DNA of 64,000 bases, from NCBI GenBank assembly GCA_963779095.1, contig CAVZWU010000011.1:186001-250000 (forward strand), in the 5' to 3' direction. Origin of the DNA: Roseiarcus sp963779095. Lineage in GTDB: Bacteria > Pseudomonadota > Alphaproteobacteria > Rhizobiales > Beijerinckiaceae. The position numbers were made by a program, and so were the translations under genes. Shown here in pieces: positions 9,380 through 20,101 of this stretch. Numbering within the stretch: position 1 is the stretch's first letter; each line of letters opens with the position of its first letter. The notes under the pieces are model-generated. The model was not told where the DNA came from. It ran no database searches and saw nothing but the letters and a program-made list of their open reading frames with translations.

Positions 9380-11221
9380 ATGCCTCCCTATCGCTCCCGC
9401 ACCTCGACCCATGGCCGCAACATGGCGGGCGCCCGCGGCCTCTGGCGCGCGACCGGCATGAAGGACGGGGATTTCGGCAAGCCGATCATCGCCATCGCCA
9501 ATTCCTTCACCCAGTTCGTGCCCGGCCATGTGCACCTGAAGGATCTCGGGCAACTGGTGGCGCGGGAGGTCGAGGCCGCCGGCGGGGTCGCCAAGGAGTT
9601 CGACACCATCGCCGTGGATGACGGCATCGCCATGGGCCACGACGGCATGCTCTATTCGCTGCCTTCGCGCGAACTGATCGCCGACAGCGTCGAATACATG
9701 GCCAACGCCCATTGCGCCGACGCGCTGGTGTGCATCTCGAACTGCGACAAGATCACGCCCGGCATGCTGATGGCGGCGATGCGCCTCAACATCCCCGCGG
9801 TGTTCGTCTCCGGCGGCCCGATGGAGGCGGGCAAGGTCAAGCTCTCGACCGGCGCGCGCAGCGTCGACCTTGTCGACGCGATGGTGGCCGCCGCCGACTC
9901 CAAGGTCTCCGACGCCGACGTCGCGGTGCTCGAGCGCTCCGCCTGCCCGACCTGCGGCTCGTGTTCGGGGATGTTCACCGCCAATTCGATGAACTGCCTG
10001 ACCGAGGCGCTGGGCCTGTCGCTGCCCGGCAACGGCACGGTGGTGGCGACCCACGCCGACCGCCGGCGCCTGTTCGTCGAGGCCGGACATCTCATCGTCG
10101 ATCTCGCCCGGCGCTGGTACGAAGAGGGCGACGAGGGCGCGCTGCCGCGGGGCATCGCCACCTTCAAGGCGTTCGAGAACGCCATGACCCTCGACATCGC
10201 CATGGGCGGCTCGACCAACACCGTCCTCCACCTGCTCGCCGCCGCGCACGAAGCGGGAATCGACTTCACCATGGCCGACATCGACCGGTTGTCGCGCCGC
10301 GTGCCCTGCCTGTGCAAGATCGCCCCTTCGGTCGCCGACGTGCATGTCGAGGACGTGCATCGGGCGGGCGGGGTGATGGGGATATTGGGCGAGCTCGACC
10401 GCGCGGGCCTGCTCAACCGCGACGTCTCCATGGTGCATGCGGAGTCGCTCGACCATGCGCTGTCGCTCAACGACATCATGCGCGCAGGCGGCAACGCGAC
10501 GCGCGAATTCTTCCTGGCCGGGCCCGGGGGCGTGCCGACCCAGGTCGCGTTCAGCCAGTCGGCGCGCTACCCCTCGCTCGACGAGGATCGCGCGAAGGGC
10601 GTGATCCGCGACGCCGAGCACGCCTTCTCCAAGGACGGCGGCCTCGCGGTGCTGTACGGCAATATCGCGATTGACGGTTCGATCGTGAAGACGGCCGGAG
10701 TCGACGCCGCCAGCCTCAAGTTCAAGGGCCCGGCGTGCATCTTCGAAAGCCAGGACGACGCGGTGCAGGGGATTCTGGGCGGCAAGGTCGGCGCGGGCGA
10801 TGTCGTCGTCATCCGCTACGAGGGGCCGCGCGGCGGCCCGGGCATGCAGGAAATGCTCTATCCGACCAGCTATCTGAAATCGCGCGGGCTCGGCAAGGCT
10901 TGCGCCCTGGTCACCGACGGGCGCTTCTCTGGGGGCACCTCGGGCCTCTCGATCGGCCATGTCTCGCCGGAAGCGGCGGAGGGCGGGGCGATCGCGCTGA
11001 TCGAAGAGGGCGACGAGATCGCGATCGACATTCCTGCCCGCTCGATCAACCTCCTCGTCGACGAGGTGACGCTGAGCCATCGCCGGGCGGAGATGGAGCG
11101 CAAGGGCGCGAGCGCCTGGAAGCCGGCTCAGCCGCGCAAGCGGGCGGTGTCGACGGCTCTGCGCGCCTACGCGGCGTTCGCGACCAGCGCGGCGCGCGGA
11201 GCGGTGCGGGAAGTTCCGTAA
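9380..11221 (+). CDS. ilvD: Dihydroxy-acid dehydratase
   Basis: Cytoplasmic Fe-S enzyme of valine, leucine and isoleucine biosynthesis; it dehydrates 2,3-dihydroxy-isovalerate and 2,3-dihydroxy-3-methylvalerate. 613 residues, close to the 616 of E. coli IlvD. Signatures: CISNCDKITPGM (Fe-S cysteine) near residue 120, CPTCGSCSGMFTANSMNCL near 195, and GRFSGGTSGLSIGHVSPEA in the C-terminal domain. The frame is complete, which makes it a useful control for sequence quality in this part of the window. Confidence 0.97.
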   Translation: MPPYRSRTSTHGRNMAGARGLWRATGMKDGDFGKPIIAIANSFTQFVPGHVHLKDLGQLVAREVEAAGGVAKEFDTIAVDDGIAMGHDGMLYSLPSRELIADSVEYMANAHCADALVCISNCDKITPGMLMAAMRLNIPAVFVSGGPMEAGKVKLSTGARSVDLVDAMVAAADSKVSDADVAVLERSACPTCGSCSGMFTANSMNCLTEALGLSLPGNGTVVATHADRRRLFVEAGHLIVDLARRWYEEGDEGALPRGIATFKAFENAMTLDIAMGGSTNTVLHLLAAAHEAGIDFTMADIDRLSRRVPCLCKIAPSVADVHVEDVHRAGGVMGILGELDRAGLLNRDVSMVHAESLDHALSLNDIMRAGGNATREFFLAGPGGVPTQVAFSQSARYPSLDEDRAKGVIRDAEHAFSKDGGLAVLYGNIAIDGSIVKTAGVDAASLKFKGPACIFESQDDAVQGILGGKVGAGDVVVIRYEGPRGGPGMQEMLYPTSYLKSRGLGKACALVTDGRFSGGTSGLSIGHVSPEAAEGGAIALIEEGDEIAIDIPARSINLLVDEVTLSHRRAEMERKGASAWKPAQPRKRAVSTALRAYAAFATSAARGAVREVP

Positions 11222-11229
11222 GCGGCTTG

Positions 11230-12608
11230 ATGGTCAAGGCGCTCAGCGCGCGGTCGATCGCTTCCGCCTTTTTCTCTCGGCGGCGTTCTGGAGCACGCTC
11301 ATCCTCGCGCTCGCCGGCTTGGGCTTGAGCGCGCTCAACAAGCAATGGACCGAGGCTAACTTCGACGATCAGCTTGGGGTCTATTTGAAAGCGCTGGTCG
11401 CCAATATCGCGCCGCCGAATGACGAAGGAAAAGCGGGCGCGCCGGCAGCGATCGCGCCACAATTCGAGCTCGCGTTCTCCGGCTGGTATTGGCAGATCAC
11501 CCGCACGGATGTGAACCCGCCGGAAATCCGCGCCTCCAAGTCGCTGTTCGCAACCCAACTGCCCCAACTTCCCGCCGTCGGCGATGATCCGGGCGCAATC
11601 CTCAGCGGCTACGCGGTCGGTCCGGGCGGACATCAGGTGAGGATGATCCAACGCCAGATCGATGCCGGTGATGACGGGCGCTTTCTGGTTCAGGTCGCCG
11701 CTCCCGGCGACGCGATCCAGGGTCAGGAGCGCAGCTTCGAATGGGGGCTCGCGACCACGTTTCTGGCGCTGGCGGCGGCGCTGATCGGCTCAACGGCGCT
11801 TGCGGTCCGGTTTGGTCTGCGGCCGCTGCGGGTCCTGCGCGAAGGCGTGGCGGCGATTCGCCGCGGCGAGGCCGAACGCATCGCCGGCGAATTTCCGCAG
11901 GACGTCGCTCCGCTGGCGCTCGAAGTCAATCAGCTGATCGACGCCAACCGGGAGATCGTCGAGCGTGCTCGGACCCAGGTCGGCAATCTCGCCCATGCGC
12001 TCAAGACGCCGCTCAGCGTTCTCATGAACGAGGCCGATTTAGAGAGTCCAAGCCTATCGGAGAAGGTGCGCGAACAGACCGAGATCATGCGCCGGCAGGT
12101 GACCTTCTATCTCGACCGCGCCCGCGCCGCCGCCCGCGCCAGGACCTTCGGAGCGGCGACTGAGGTGAAGCCGGTCGTCGATGGGCTCGTCCGCACTTTC
12201 GAGAAGCTGCATGGCGACCGGGCCCTGACATTCGATGTCGAGTTGCAGCCCGGCCTCAAGTTTCGCGGCGAGGCCCAGGATCTCACCGACCTCATTGGCA
12301 ACCTGTTGGACAACGCCGGAAAATGGGCGCGCGAACGCGTGTCGATCCACGCCGCGCGCGCCACGGCGGAGGGTAGCGACGCCTACCGCTTTCTCATTGC
12401 CGAGATCAACGATGACGGTCCGGGCCTCGATAAAAGCGCGCGGGCGGCGGCGCTCGAGAGGGGCAAGCGGCTCGACGAGTCGCGCCCCGGCTCCGGCCTC
12501 GGCCTGTCGATTGTCGTCGAACTCGCCTCGATCTATGGCGGTTCATTGCAACTCGACGAAAGTCCGCTCGGGGGCTTGCGAGCGATCCTCAGCCTGCCGT
12601 GCGTTTAA
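11230..12608 (+). CDS. Sensor histidine kinase (frameshift near 5' end)
   Basis: Membrane two-component sensor. An ATG at 11230, 8 nt after ilvD, begins MVKALSARSIASAF and then loses frame in a run of five T (11269-11273). Adding one T joins it to FLSAAFWSTLILALAGLGLSAL, the first membrane helix. The rest is open to 12608: a periplasmic region, a second helix near 11745-11800, a HAMP-like linker, the dimerisation H-box LAHALKTPLSVL, the N-box NLLDNAGKWA, and G-boxes DDGPGL and GSGLGLSIV. All catalytic motifs are present. No response regulator is adjacent. Either a homopolymer sequencing error or a real knock-out; the alternative TTG at 11319 would give a protein lacking most of helix 1. Confidence 0.8.
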
Positions 12609-12640
12609 GGCGCACCCTTATGATTTCGGGAGAAGCATCT

Positions 12641-13087
12641 ATGCGGCTGATCCTTCTCATGGTCGCGTTCGGAGCCATTGGCCTCGCGGGCTGTCAAAGC
12701 GTCGGCTCGAACGGCGCGCCGCCTGTCGCCGGCGCGCTCACCCCGCCCGGCGCCGCAGCGTCTAGCGTCGCGTCGGCTCCGGCCGGCGTCCCCTCACCGC
12801 CCATTCCGACCGGCGCGGCGCTTGGCGGCGTCCTCGGCGGGCCGGTCGGGGCGTCGCTGACGGACGACGACCGCGCGACCGCATGGAACGCGAAGATCGC
12901 GGCGCTCAGCTCGGGCCAGCGTCGTTCGTGGCGCGGGGCCCACGGCGTATTCGGCTTCATCGAGCCCGGCGCCGCAACCGGCGACTGCCGCGCCTATTCG
13001 CAGACCATCTATATCGCCGGCCGGCCGAACCGCGGCCACGGGACGGGGTGCAAACAGCCCGACGGAAGCTGGAAAATGACGAGCTGA
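12641..13087 (+). CDS. Lipoprotein with C-terminal surface-antigen-like domain
   Basis: 148 residues from the ATG at 12641, preceded by GGGAGA. A lipoprotein signal peptide ends in the lipobox LAGC (Cys about residue 18). A Pro/Ala-rich linker and a glycine-rich stretch (GAALGGVLGGPVG, glycine-zipper-like) follow. The C-terminal part (CRAYSQTIYIAGRPNRGHGTGCKQPDGSWK) resembles the end of 17-kDa surface antigen proteins, where outer-membrane-associated lipoproteins of this kind are common. It is probably anchored in the outer membrane. It follows the histidine kinase gene after 32 bp and may share its transcript. Confidence 0.75.
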   Translation: MRLILLMVAFGAIGLAGCQSVGSNGAPPVAGALTPPGAAASSVASAPAGVPSPPIPTGAALGGVLGGPVGASLTDDDRATAWNAKIAALSSGQRRSWRGAHGVFGFIEPGAATGDCRAYSQTIYIAGRPNRGHGTGCKQPDGSWKMTS

Positions 13088-13151
13088 GGTTTCGGAGGCC
13101 CGCGTGATATTTGTCCAGGTATCTGTATCCCCGCGTTTCTGCGCGTCCAGA

Positions 13152-13176
13152 TCCCAACCTATTTTTTGGGTTGGGA
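13152..13176. terminator. Hairpin downstream of the lipoprotein gene
   Basis: Perfect 8-bp inverted repeat TCCCAACC / GGTTGGGA separated by a T-rich 9-nt loop, 65 bp after the lipoprotein stop. There is no following T-tract, so it is at best a weak terminator candidate. Confidence 0.3.
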
Positions 13177-13259
13177 ATAGATGAGGCTGTCGTTTTTCGA
13201 TACGCTGGCTCCCGGCGCCCCGTCACACCTGACGAGAGCGGCGGAATGGGAATGATGTT

Positions 13260-14493
13260 TTGAGTCGAGGGTTCGACCCGGTCTCCACCAACGGCAAGCG
13301 GCTGACGCCACGCGAGCGCGTCCAGCTGCTCGTCGTCGGAGCCGGGCCTGCAGGATGCGCAGCGGCGATCGAGGGTGCCCGCCTTGGGCTCAAGCTCATG
13401 CTCTTCGACGAGAATCCTTTGGACCCTGCGTCGATGGGGCTTGAGGTTCCGTTCCATTTCGGCGGCCGGATGACGGGGGCGGTCCGAAATCGCAACTCGA
13501 TGATCGAGACGATCGTCGCCAACGATCCGGCCCTCGGCGACGCCTTCGAGGCCGGGTTGACGTTCGGCTGGGCGTCTCCGTCTGGTCGCGCCGCGCCCCG
13601 GCGTCTCCTGGGTCGGGCGGCGCGCGGCTGGGCTGACCGACGGCGCCGCGAGCTGGTTCTGCGATTTTGACGCCGCCATTCTGGCGACGGGCCGGCGCGA
13701 CGTAGGGGTCGCGTTCCCCGGCTGGAATGTTCCCGGCGTCATGGGCGCGACAGCAGCCCATCATCTGCTTCGACGATATGACGCCCTTGAAGGGCGAACG
13801 TTCGTCATACTTGGCTCCAGCGCGGAGGCGACCTCCCTGGCCGCAGCCCTGCGATCGACAGGACGCACGGTGGCGGCGATTGTCGAAGCTGCGCGCGAGG
13901 CGATCAATTCAGCCGGCTGCTCCCGCCTCGCGACTTCGGGCGTAAAGATTCTTGCCGGCAGCATGATCCGCCGAGCTTTCGGGCGTGATGGCGTGACGGG
14001 CGCATCCATCGTTCGTCTCGATAACGGGCAGAGCGAAACCACGATCCCGTGTGACACAATCGTGCTCGCAACGGGGGCCGCGCCAGCGATCGAGTTCTTT
14101 GACATCGCAGGCGCCGCGATCGTCTTCCGGTCGGAAAGCGGGGGCCATGTTCCTCTGGTCGACGCCGACGGACGAACGACCGAGCCAATGCTGTTCGGCG
14201 CCGGCGATTGCATCGGGATCAAGGCCGATCCACCAGAAGCGTCCTCGGCCGAGGGGATGCGCGCGGCGCGAGCGGCGGCGGCGGCGCTGGCGGAGGCGAC
14301 GGGTGTGGCGCTCAGCGCCATCCCGCTCCCGAGCTATCGCGCGCCGGCGCGTCCAGTGCCTCTTGCCGCCTTCGCCGATGAACCGGAGCAGCACGCCATC
14401 GCAGAGCACTGGGACACCTGGTTCGGCATCGATAGCCAATGGATCCCCTTCTGGGAGCCGCTGCCCGCCCTGGACGACAAGAGCGGCCGATGA
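13260..14493 (+). pseudogene. FAD/NAD(P)-binding oxidoreductase, HcnB/opine-oxidase A-like (frameshifted)
   Basis: Would be the NAD(P)H/FAD-binding subunit of an amine or opine dehydrogenase. The N-terminal dinucleotide fold LLVVGAGPAGCAAAIEGARLG is intact. Between about 13550 and 13670 the frame is lost at least twice. From about 13670 it resumes with DAAILATGRRDVGVAFPGW and a second nucleotide fold (FVILGSSAEATSLAAALRSTG), then LFGAGDCIGIKAD, the FAD-binding end motif. The start is uncertain (TTG at 13260; no good ATG in frame). It overlaps the next gene by ATGA at 14490. The usual partner, a small 2Fe-2S subunit, is not visible. Confidence 0.7.
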
Positions 14494-15008
14494 GCGATGG
14501 CGCGCCGCCCAAAGGCGCCTCAGTCGTCATCGTGGGCGCTGGCGTCACTGGACTCAGCGCCGCCTGGTGGCTCGCGCGCTCCGGGGTGGATGTGCTCGTC
14601 ATCGAAAAAGGCGTTGTCGGTTGGGAAGCGTCCGGCAATCTGGCTTATGGCGGCGGTCCGCACGAATGGTTGCCGGCCGGTGGGATTGGGTCCGAAGCGC
14701 TCAAGCCCTCGAGTCCGATCGCCCGCAATATCGCCAAGCGCCTCGCAGAGCTCCTTCGGAAGGCGGCTCACGCGCGCGTCATTCGCACCTGGGCCGGCAT
14801 TGTCGAGAATACGCCCGACGGACGGCCAGTGATCGATCGACTGCCAACCGCCGACAACGCGACGGCAGCCACCATGTCGAGTGTCGGCTTCGACCTTTCG
14901 CCAGCGGGCGGCCGGGCGATCGCCGAGATCGTGACCGAAGGCCGGTGCAGCTTCGCGGATCTCTCCACTTTCCGCCTGTCGCGCTTCGGCAACCTCGCGC
15001 CGGGCTAG
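14490..15008 (+). pseudogene. FAD-dependent amine oxidase (DAO family), internally deleted
   Basis: Coupled to the preceding gene by ATGA. Residues 1-50 carry the FAD-binding VVIVGAGVTGLSAAWWLARSG fold and the GWEASGN motif of DAO-family oxidases. The reading then jumps straight to GGGPHEWLP and the C-terminal block (RVIRTWAGIVENTPDGRPVIDRL). Family members have about 370-400 residues and this frame has 172, so about 200 central residues are missing without loss of frame. The substrate-binding core is gone and the product is unlikely to be active. It most resembles the subunit that pairs with HcnB/opine oxidase A-like proteins. Confidence 0.7.
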
Positions 15009-15072
15009 CGCGAGCGGAAGGGCTGGCTGCCGCCCGGGAGCGCGGCCGTTCACGTCGATGCGGCATAATGCC

Positions 15073-16329
15073 ATGAACGACCATTACTCCGGCTGGCGGC
15101 TCTTTGCGGAAGCTCTTCGCGGCAACAGCGGCTGGAAGCCGGCCTGGCGCAAGCCGGAGCCGAAGCCGCGATACGACGTCGTGATCGTGGGCGGTGGAGG
15201 CCACGGTCTTGCAACGGCTCATTATCTCGCAAGCCAGCATGGGATCGCCAATGTCGCAGTGGTTGAAAAGGGGCCGATCGGTCTCGGCAACGGCGGCCGC
15301 AACACGACCATCGTCCGCTCGAATTACATGCTGCCCAGCAACACCCGTTTTTACGAGAAGTCGCTGCAGTTGTGGGAGGGCCTGGAGCGAGACCTCAACT
15401 ACAACGTGATGATGCGCCAACGCGGGGTGCTCAATATTTTCCATACCGACGGCGAGCGGGATTTCGCAATAAGGCGCGGCAACTCGATGCGCCTGCAGGG
15501 CGTTGACGCGGTGCTCCTCGATCGGGATGGGGTTCGCTCCATGCTGCCGATGGCGGCGATGGACAACCCGATGTTCCCAATTCTCGGCGGGCTCCTGCAG
15601 CCGCGCGGCGGCACAGCGCGGCACGACGCGGTGATCTGGGGCTTCGCTCGCGCGGCCGACCGGCGCGGGGTGGACATCCTTGAGCATTGCGAGGTGACGG
15701 GCATTCGGCGTGACCGCGGAAGGGTCGTCGGCGTCGAAACGACGCGGGGCTTCATCGGAGCCGGCAAGGTCGGCGTGGCGGTCGCCGGAAACACCTCCCG
15801 GCTCGCCGCGATGGCGGGCCTCACCCTTCCGGTCGAGACCCATCTCCTGCAGGCTTTCATGTCGGAGGCTATCAAGCCCTATATCGACTGCGTCGCAACC
15901 TTCGGCGCCGGCCATTTCTATATCAGCCAGTCTGACAAGGGCGGCCTCGTGTTCGGCGGCAACCTCGACGGCTACAACTCCTACTCCCAGCGCGGCAATC
16001 TTCCCCTGGTCGAGCACCTGATGGGCGCTGCCGTCGCGATGATGCCGTCGCTTTCGCGCCTCAGGGTCCTGCGTCAATGGGCTGGCGTAATGGACATGAC
16101 GATGGACGGCTCGCCCTTCATCTGCAAGACGCCGGTCTCGGGCCTCTATTTCAACGGCGGCTGGTGCTATGGAGGCTTCAAGGCGACGCCGGCCTCGGGT
16201 TGGTGCTTCGCCCACACGATCGCGATGGACGAGCCTCATCCGCTCAACGCCGATCTCACGATCGACCGCTTTCGCGAAGGGCGCCTCATCGAAGAGGGCG
16301 GCGCTGGTCCCAGCCCCTGGGCGCAATAG
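15073..16329 (+). CDS. soxB: Sarcosine oxidase beta subunit
   Basis: Catalytic flavin subunit of heterotetrameric sarcosine oxidase, which oxidises N-methylglycine to glycine. 418 residues from the ATG at 15073; an in-frame ATG at 15058 is possible. The N-terminal FAD fold is VVIVGGGGHGLATAHYLASQ. GGTARHD contains the histidine position that carries covalent FMN in this enzyme class. The C-terminal LRQWAGVMDMTMDGSPFI and NGGWCYGGFKATPASG blocks are typical of SoxB. The frame is complete, unlike soxA and soxG around it. Confidence 0.93.
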   Translation: MNDHYSGWRLFAEALRGNSGWKPAWRKPEPKPRYDVVIVGGGGHGLATAHYLASQHGIANVAVVEKGPIGLGNGGRNTTIVRSNYMLPSNTRFYEKSLQLWEGLERDLNYNVMMRQRGVLNIFHTDGERDFAIRRGNSMRLQGVDAVLLDRDGVRSMLPMAAMDNPMFPILGGLLQPRGGTARHDAVIWGFARAADRRGVDILEHCEVTGIRRDRGRVVGVETTRGFIGAGKVGVAVAGNTSRLAAMAGLTLPVETHLLQAFMSEAIKPYIDCVATFGAGHFYISQSDKGGLVFGGNLDGYNSYSQRGNLPLVEHLMGAAVAMMPSLSRLRVLRQWAGVMDMTMDGSPFICKTPVSGLYFNGGWCYGGFKATPASGWCFAHTIAMDEPHPLNADLTIDRFREGRLIEEGGAGPSPWAQ

Positions 16330-16334
16330 ACGCC

Positions 16335-16610
16335 ATGCAGCTAATCCCCTGCCCCTTCTGCGGCCCCCGGCCCGAGGACGAGTTCCACTATCGCGGCGAC
16401 GCCAGCGTGAAGCGGCCGCCGCCGGACGCGGGCGAGCAGGCCTTCTACGATTACGTCTATACGCGCTTAAATCCGCGCGGCTGGCACAGCGAATGGTGGC
16501 ACCATTACGCCGGCTGCCGACAATGGCTGAAAGTCGAGCGCAATACCCTGACCCACGGGGTCCGCGCGGCCGCCGCCCCCGGCGAAACCCTTCCACGCCC
16601 ACTCGCATGA
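16335..16610 (+). CDS. soxD: Sarcosine oxidase delta subunit
   Basis: Small zinc-binding subunit of heterotetrameric sarcosine oxidase, 91 residues. It has the family pattern MQLIPCPFCGPRPEDEFHYRG and the later WWHHYAGCRQWLKVERNT, with the CxxC and the HxxxC residues that bind zinc. It starts 5 nt after soxB and its stop overlaps the soxA start (ATGA at 16607). The frame is intact. Confidence 0.92.
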   Translation: MQLIPCPFCGPRPEDEFHYRGDASVKRPPPDAGEQAFYDYVYTRLNPRGWHSEWWHHYAGCRQWLKVERNTLTHGVRAAAAPGETLPRPLA

Positions 16611-19514
16611 GCGGCTACCGGCTTCCGCACGGGGGCTTCATCGATCGCGGCCGGCGACTCGCGTTCCGCTTCGACGGGAAGGTTCTCGAAGGCCATCCCG
16701 GAGATACGCTCGCTTCCGCGCTGATCGCCAATGGCGTGAACCTTATCGGCCGCAGCTTCAAATATCACCGGCCGCGCGGAATACTGACCGCGGGCGCCGA
16801 GGAGCCGAACGCGCTGGTCGAACTCGGCGAAGGGGCACGCACGGAGCCGAACTCTAAGGCGACCGAAGTCGAACTGTTCGACGGCCTCGTCGCGCGAAGC
16901 CAAAACCATTGGCCCTCGCTCGCCTTCGACCTCATGGCGACCAACGGCCTCGCGGGTAAAATGTTTTCAGCTGGATTCTACTACAAGACCTTCATGTGGC
17001 CGGCCGCCTTCTGGGAGAAGCTTTACGAGCCGCTGATCCGTCGCGCCGCCGGGCTCGGAAGGGCGACCTATGCGACCGGTCCCGACGCCTATGAGGCTGT
17101 GAACGACCATTGCGATGTGCTCGTCGTCGGGAGTGGCCCGGCCGGCCTTGCGGCGGCGCGGGCCGCCGGCGGCGCTGGGGCGCGTGTCATTCTGTGCGAG
17201 CGCGACAGCCTGCTCGGCGGCGCCCTGTTGCTCGCCCCAGCGCTGGAGAGCTGGCGCCAGGATATGATCGCTGCGCTCGAGACGATGCCGGAGGTCACCG
17301 TCCTCAAGCGCGCCAACGTCTTCGGCTATTACGACCACAATTGCCTTGGCGCGGTCGAGAAGCTTTCGGACGGGCCCCCCGGTGAAGGCGGACTACGGCA
17401 GCGCCGCCGCGTCATCCGCGCGAAGCAAGCGGTGCTGGCGCCCGGCGCAACGGAGCGGCTCATTGCTTTCCCGGGCAACGACCGGCCGGGGGTCATGATG
17501 GCGGGGGCGGCGCTCGCCTATCTGCGCCGGTTCGGCGTCGCGGCGGGGCGTCGCGCGGTGGTCTTCACCACCAATGACAGCGCCTATGCGACGGCTCGCG
17601 AGCTTGAAGGAAGCGGGGCTTGAGCGGGTGACGGTGATCGAAGCCCGGGCGACGGGTCCAGATGCGGACGGCCTTGTTGTGCGCTTAGGCTGCGAAGTCG
17701 CAGGCTTCGATGGGCGCCGGGTCGAGGTCCGTCGTCGCGGAGGCGCCGGAAACGCCAAGACGGTCGAGGCCGACCTCCTCTGCGTCTCGGGAGGCTGGAA
17801 CCCGAATGTCGATCTGGCGAGCCAGTCGGGCGCCAAGACGGCGTGGAGCGCTGAGCTTGCGAGCCCGATCCCCGGCGCGCCGGTTCAGGCCGAGCGGTCC
17901 GCCGGAGCGGCCCGGGGTTTGTCCGGGATTGGGGCCCCCGCTCGCGACGGCCTTGCCGCCGGACGCGAGGCGGCGCGCCTCGCGGGCTTTCCGGGCGACG
18001 CCGATTTTCCCTTGCCGAAAGATGAGCCGCCCGCCCTCCCTGTGGAGCCGCTATGGGAAGTCAGGGGACGCGGCAAGAGCTTCGTCGATCTCCAGCACGA
18101 CGTCACGGCGGACAACATCCGCCTCGCGCATCGCGAGGGCTTCAGTCACATCGAGCACGCCAAGCGGTACACGACCCACAATATGGCGACCGACCAGGGC
18201 AAGATCGGCGGCCTCGTCGGCGCCGCGATCCTGGCGGAGGCGCGAGGCGAGACGCCCGAAGCGGTTGGGCTGCCGACCTTCCGGCCCTATACGGCGCCAG
18301 TCGCATTCGGCGCCTTCGCCGGACGCGCCACCGGCGACCGGTTCGAGCCCGTCCGACGCACCGCCCTGCACGACTGGCACATCCGCCACGAGGCCGTCAT
18401 GCAGCGGGCGGCTGCATGGATGCGTCCGTTCTACTACCAAAGCGCGGGCGAGGACGCGTGGACGGCGATCTTGCGCGAGGCGCGCATGGTGCGCTCCGGC
18501 GTCGGCCTCTGCGACGTCTCGACGCTCGGCAAGATCGACGTGCAGGGCCCGGACGCCGCCATCTTCCTGGACCGCCTCTACGCGAATACGATATCGACGC
18601 TGCCCGTCGGCCGCGCGCGGTATGGGCTGATGCTGCGCGAGGACGGGATCGTCTTCGACGATGGAACCGTCTCGCGGTTCGGGCTTGAGCACTTCGTTGT
18701 GACCACGACCATGGGCGCGGCGGCGGCCGTCCTCGAGCACATGGAGTTCCACGCCCAGACGGTCTGGCCTGAACTCGACCTCATGTTCTGCTCGGTGACC
18801 GACGAATGGGCGCAGATGTCGGTCGCGGGGCCGCGGAGTTGAGACACGCTGATGAAAATCGTCGCTGGCCTCGACCTGTCGAATACGGCCTTCCCCTTCA
18901 TGGCGGCGGGCGAAGGCATGATCGGCGGCGTACCGGCGCGAATCTTCCGCATCAGCTTTTCGGGCGAGCTTGCCTACGAAGTCGCTGCGCCTTCATGTTT
19001 TGCCGAGCAGGTCTGGGAGGCCATCCTTGACGCCGGGCGCGCGTTCGCAATCGCGCCCTACGGTCTCGAGGCGATGGGCGTGCTGCGGATCGAGAAGGGC
19101 CACCCGGCGGGCCATGAGCTCGGCGGATCCACGACCGCCGCCGATCTCGGCCTCGGGCGGATCGTGAAGAAGAAGAGCGACTTTGTCGGCCGGATTCTGG
19201 CCGAACGGCCCGCGATGGCCGATCCGCGTCGCCCTCGCCTGACCGGAATTCATCCCGTGGACAAGGCGCAGCGCCTTCGCGGCGGCGCGCATCTCGTTGC
19301 GGAGTCGGATTCGTCCGCGAGCCTGGGCCACGTCACCAGCGTCACGCGCTCGGTCGAGCTCGAGCAATGGATCGGCCTTGCCTTCATCGAGGAGGCGGAG
19401 AGCTGGCGCGGCAAGCGCCTTTGGGCGGTTTCGCCCCTGCATGACGAGCGCGTCGAGGTCGTCGTGACCAGCCCGTGCTTCGTCGATCCGGAGAACGCCC
19501 GTGTCCGCGCCTGA
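16607..19514 (+). pseudogene. soxA: Sarcosine oxidase alpha subunit (one frameshift, one in-frame stop)
   Basis: Large subunit with an NAD-binding dinucleotide fold and a C-terminal GcvT-like folate domain that captures formaldehyde as methylene-tetrahydrofolate. Conserved start FRLPHGG-like (YRLPHGGFIDRGRRLAFRFD), then SFKYHRPRGILTAGAEEPNAL, then VLVVGSGPAGLAAARAAGGAG. One base appears lost near 17606 (ARELxEAGLERV). The frame then runs to a TGA at 18840-18842 inside the conserved GPRS-x-DTL block, where Arg (CGA) is expected, and continues in the same frame to 19514. About 965 residues if repaired, the normal SoxA size. It overlaps soxG by 14 nt. Confidence 0.85.
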
Positions 19515-20101
19515 TCGGACGAGACCCGAAAACACACTCGCCGTTTGTGAACGCCCGCGCAGCCTGGTGCGCCTGATCGCGCGAAAGGAGAAGGCGGACC
19601 CGCTCGCCGCCGCGATCAAGGCGAGCCTTCGGCCTCGACCTTCCGCCGCCCGGGCGGTGGGCGGCGGGCGCCAAAGCCGACGCCACCTGGGTCCAGCCGG
19701 GCGGCTGGCTCCTGGAGAGCGAACCGTCTGCGCCAGGCGCTTTTCGCGCCCGGGTCGACGCTGCGACGGGTGGCCTCGGCGCAGCGGTCGATCAGAGCAG
19801 CGGCCATAGCGTAGTCCGTTTCGCTGGCGCGCCGGCCCGCTCAGTGCTCGCGACCTGCTGCCGTCTCGACCTCCATCCGCGCGCCTTCGGGACCGGTTCC
19901 GCGGCGATGACGCGTGTCGCGGATGTCGCCTGCGGCATCCGTCTCGCCGACACGACACCCACCTTCGACCTCATTGTCGCCTCGACCTACGCGCGCTGGC
20001 TGATCGAGGAGTTTCTCGAAGCCTCCGCCCGTTATGGCGTGCGGTTCGAGCCGGCGCTTAAGCCCTATCGCTCCGCTATGCCGGAACTCAGGACCTACGT
20101 A
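19501..20101 (+). pseudogene. soxG: Sarcosine oxidase gamma subunit (frameshifted, no proper stop)
   Basis: Starts at a GTG overlapping the end of soxA. The first 41 residues read normally (LVRLIARKEKADPLAAAIKA). Near 19622 the frame moves by one base, after which GRWAAGAKADATWVQPGGWLLE and the C-terminal LATCCRLDLHPRAFG and STYARWLIEEFLEASARYG blocks read as SoxG. In that frame there is no stop before the next gene begins at 20102, which suggests another lost base near 20055, where GCTTAA would supply one. It stabilises the alpha subunit in the complex. Confidence 0.7.

Noticed and set aside
9164..11080. 638-codon open frame antisense to ilvD
   Set aside because: It mirrors the codon bias of ilvD on the other strand, with Arg/His/Gly-rich composition and no domain; a shadow of the real gene.
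18840..18842. Second selenocysteine codon in soxA
   Set aside because: The organism uses Sec, but the conserved residue here is Arg, the change is a simple CGA to TGA, and no GUCU-loop hairpin follows the codon.
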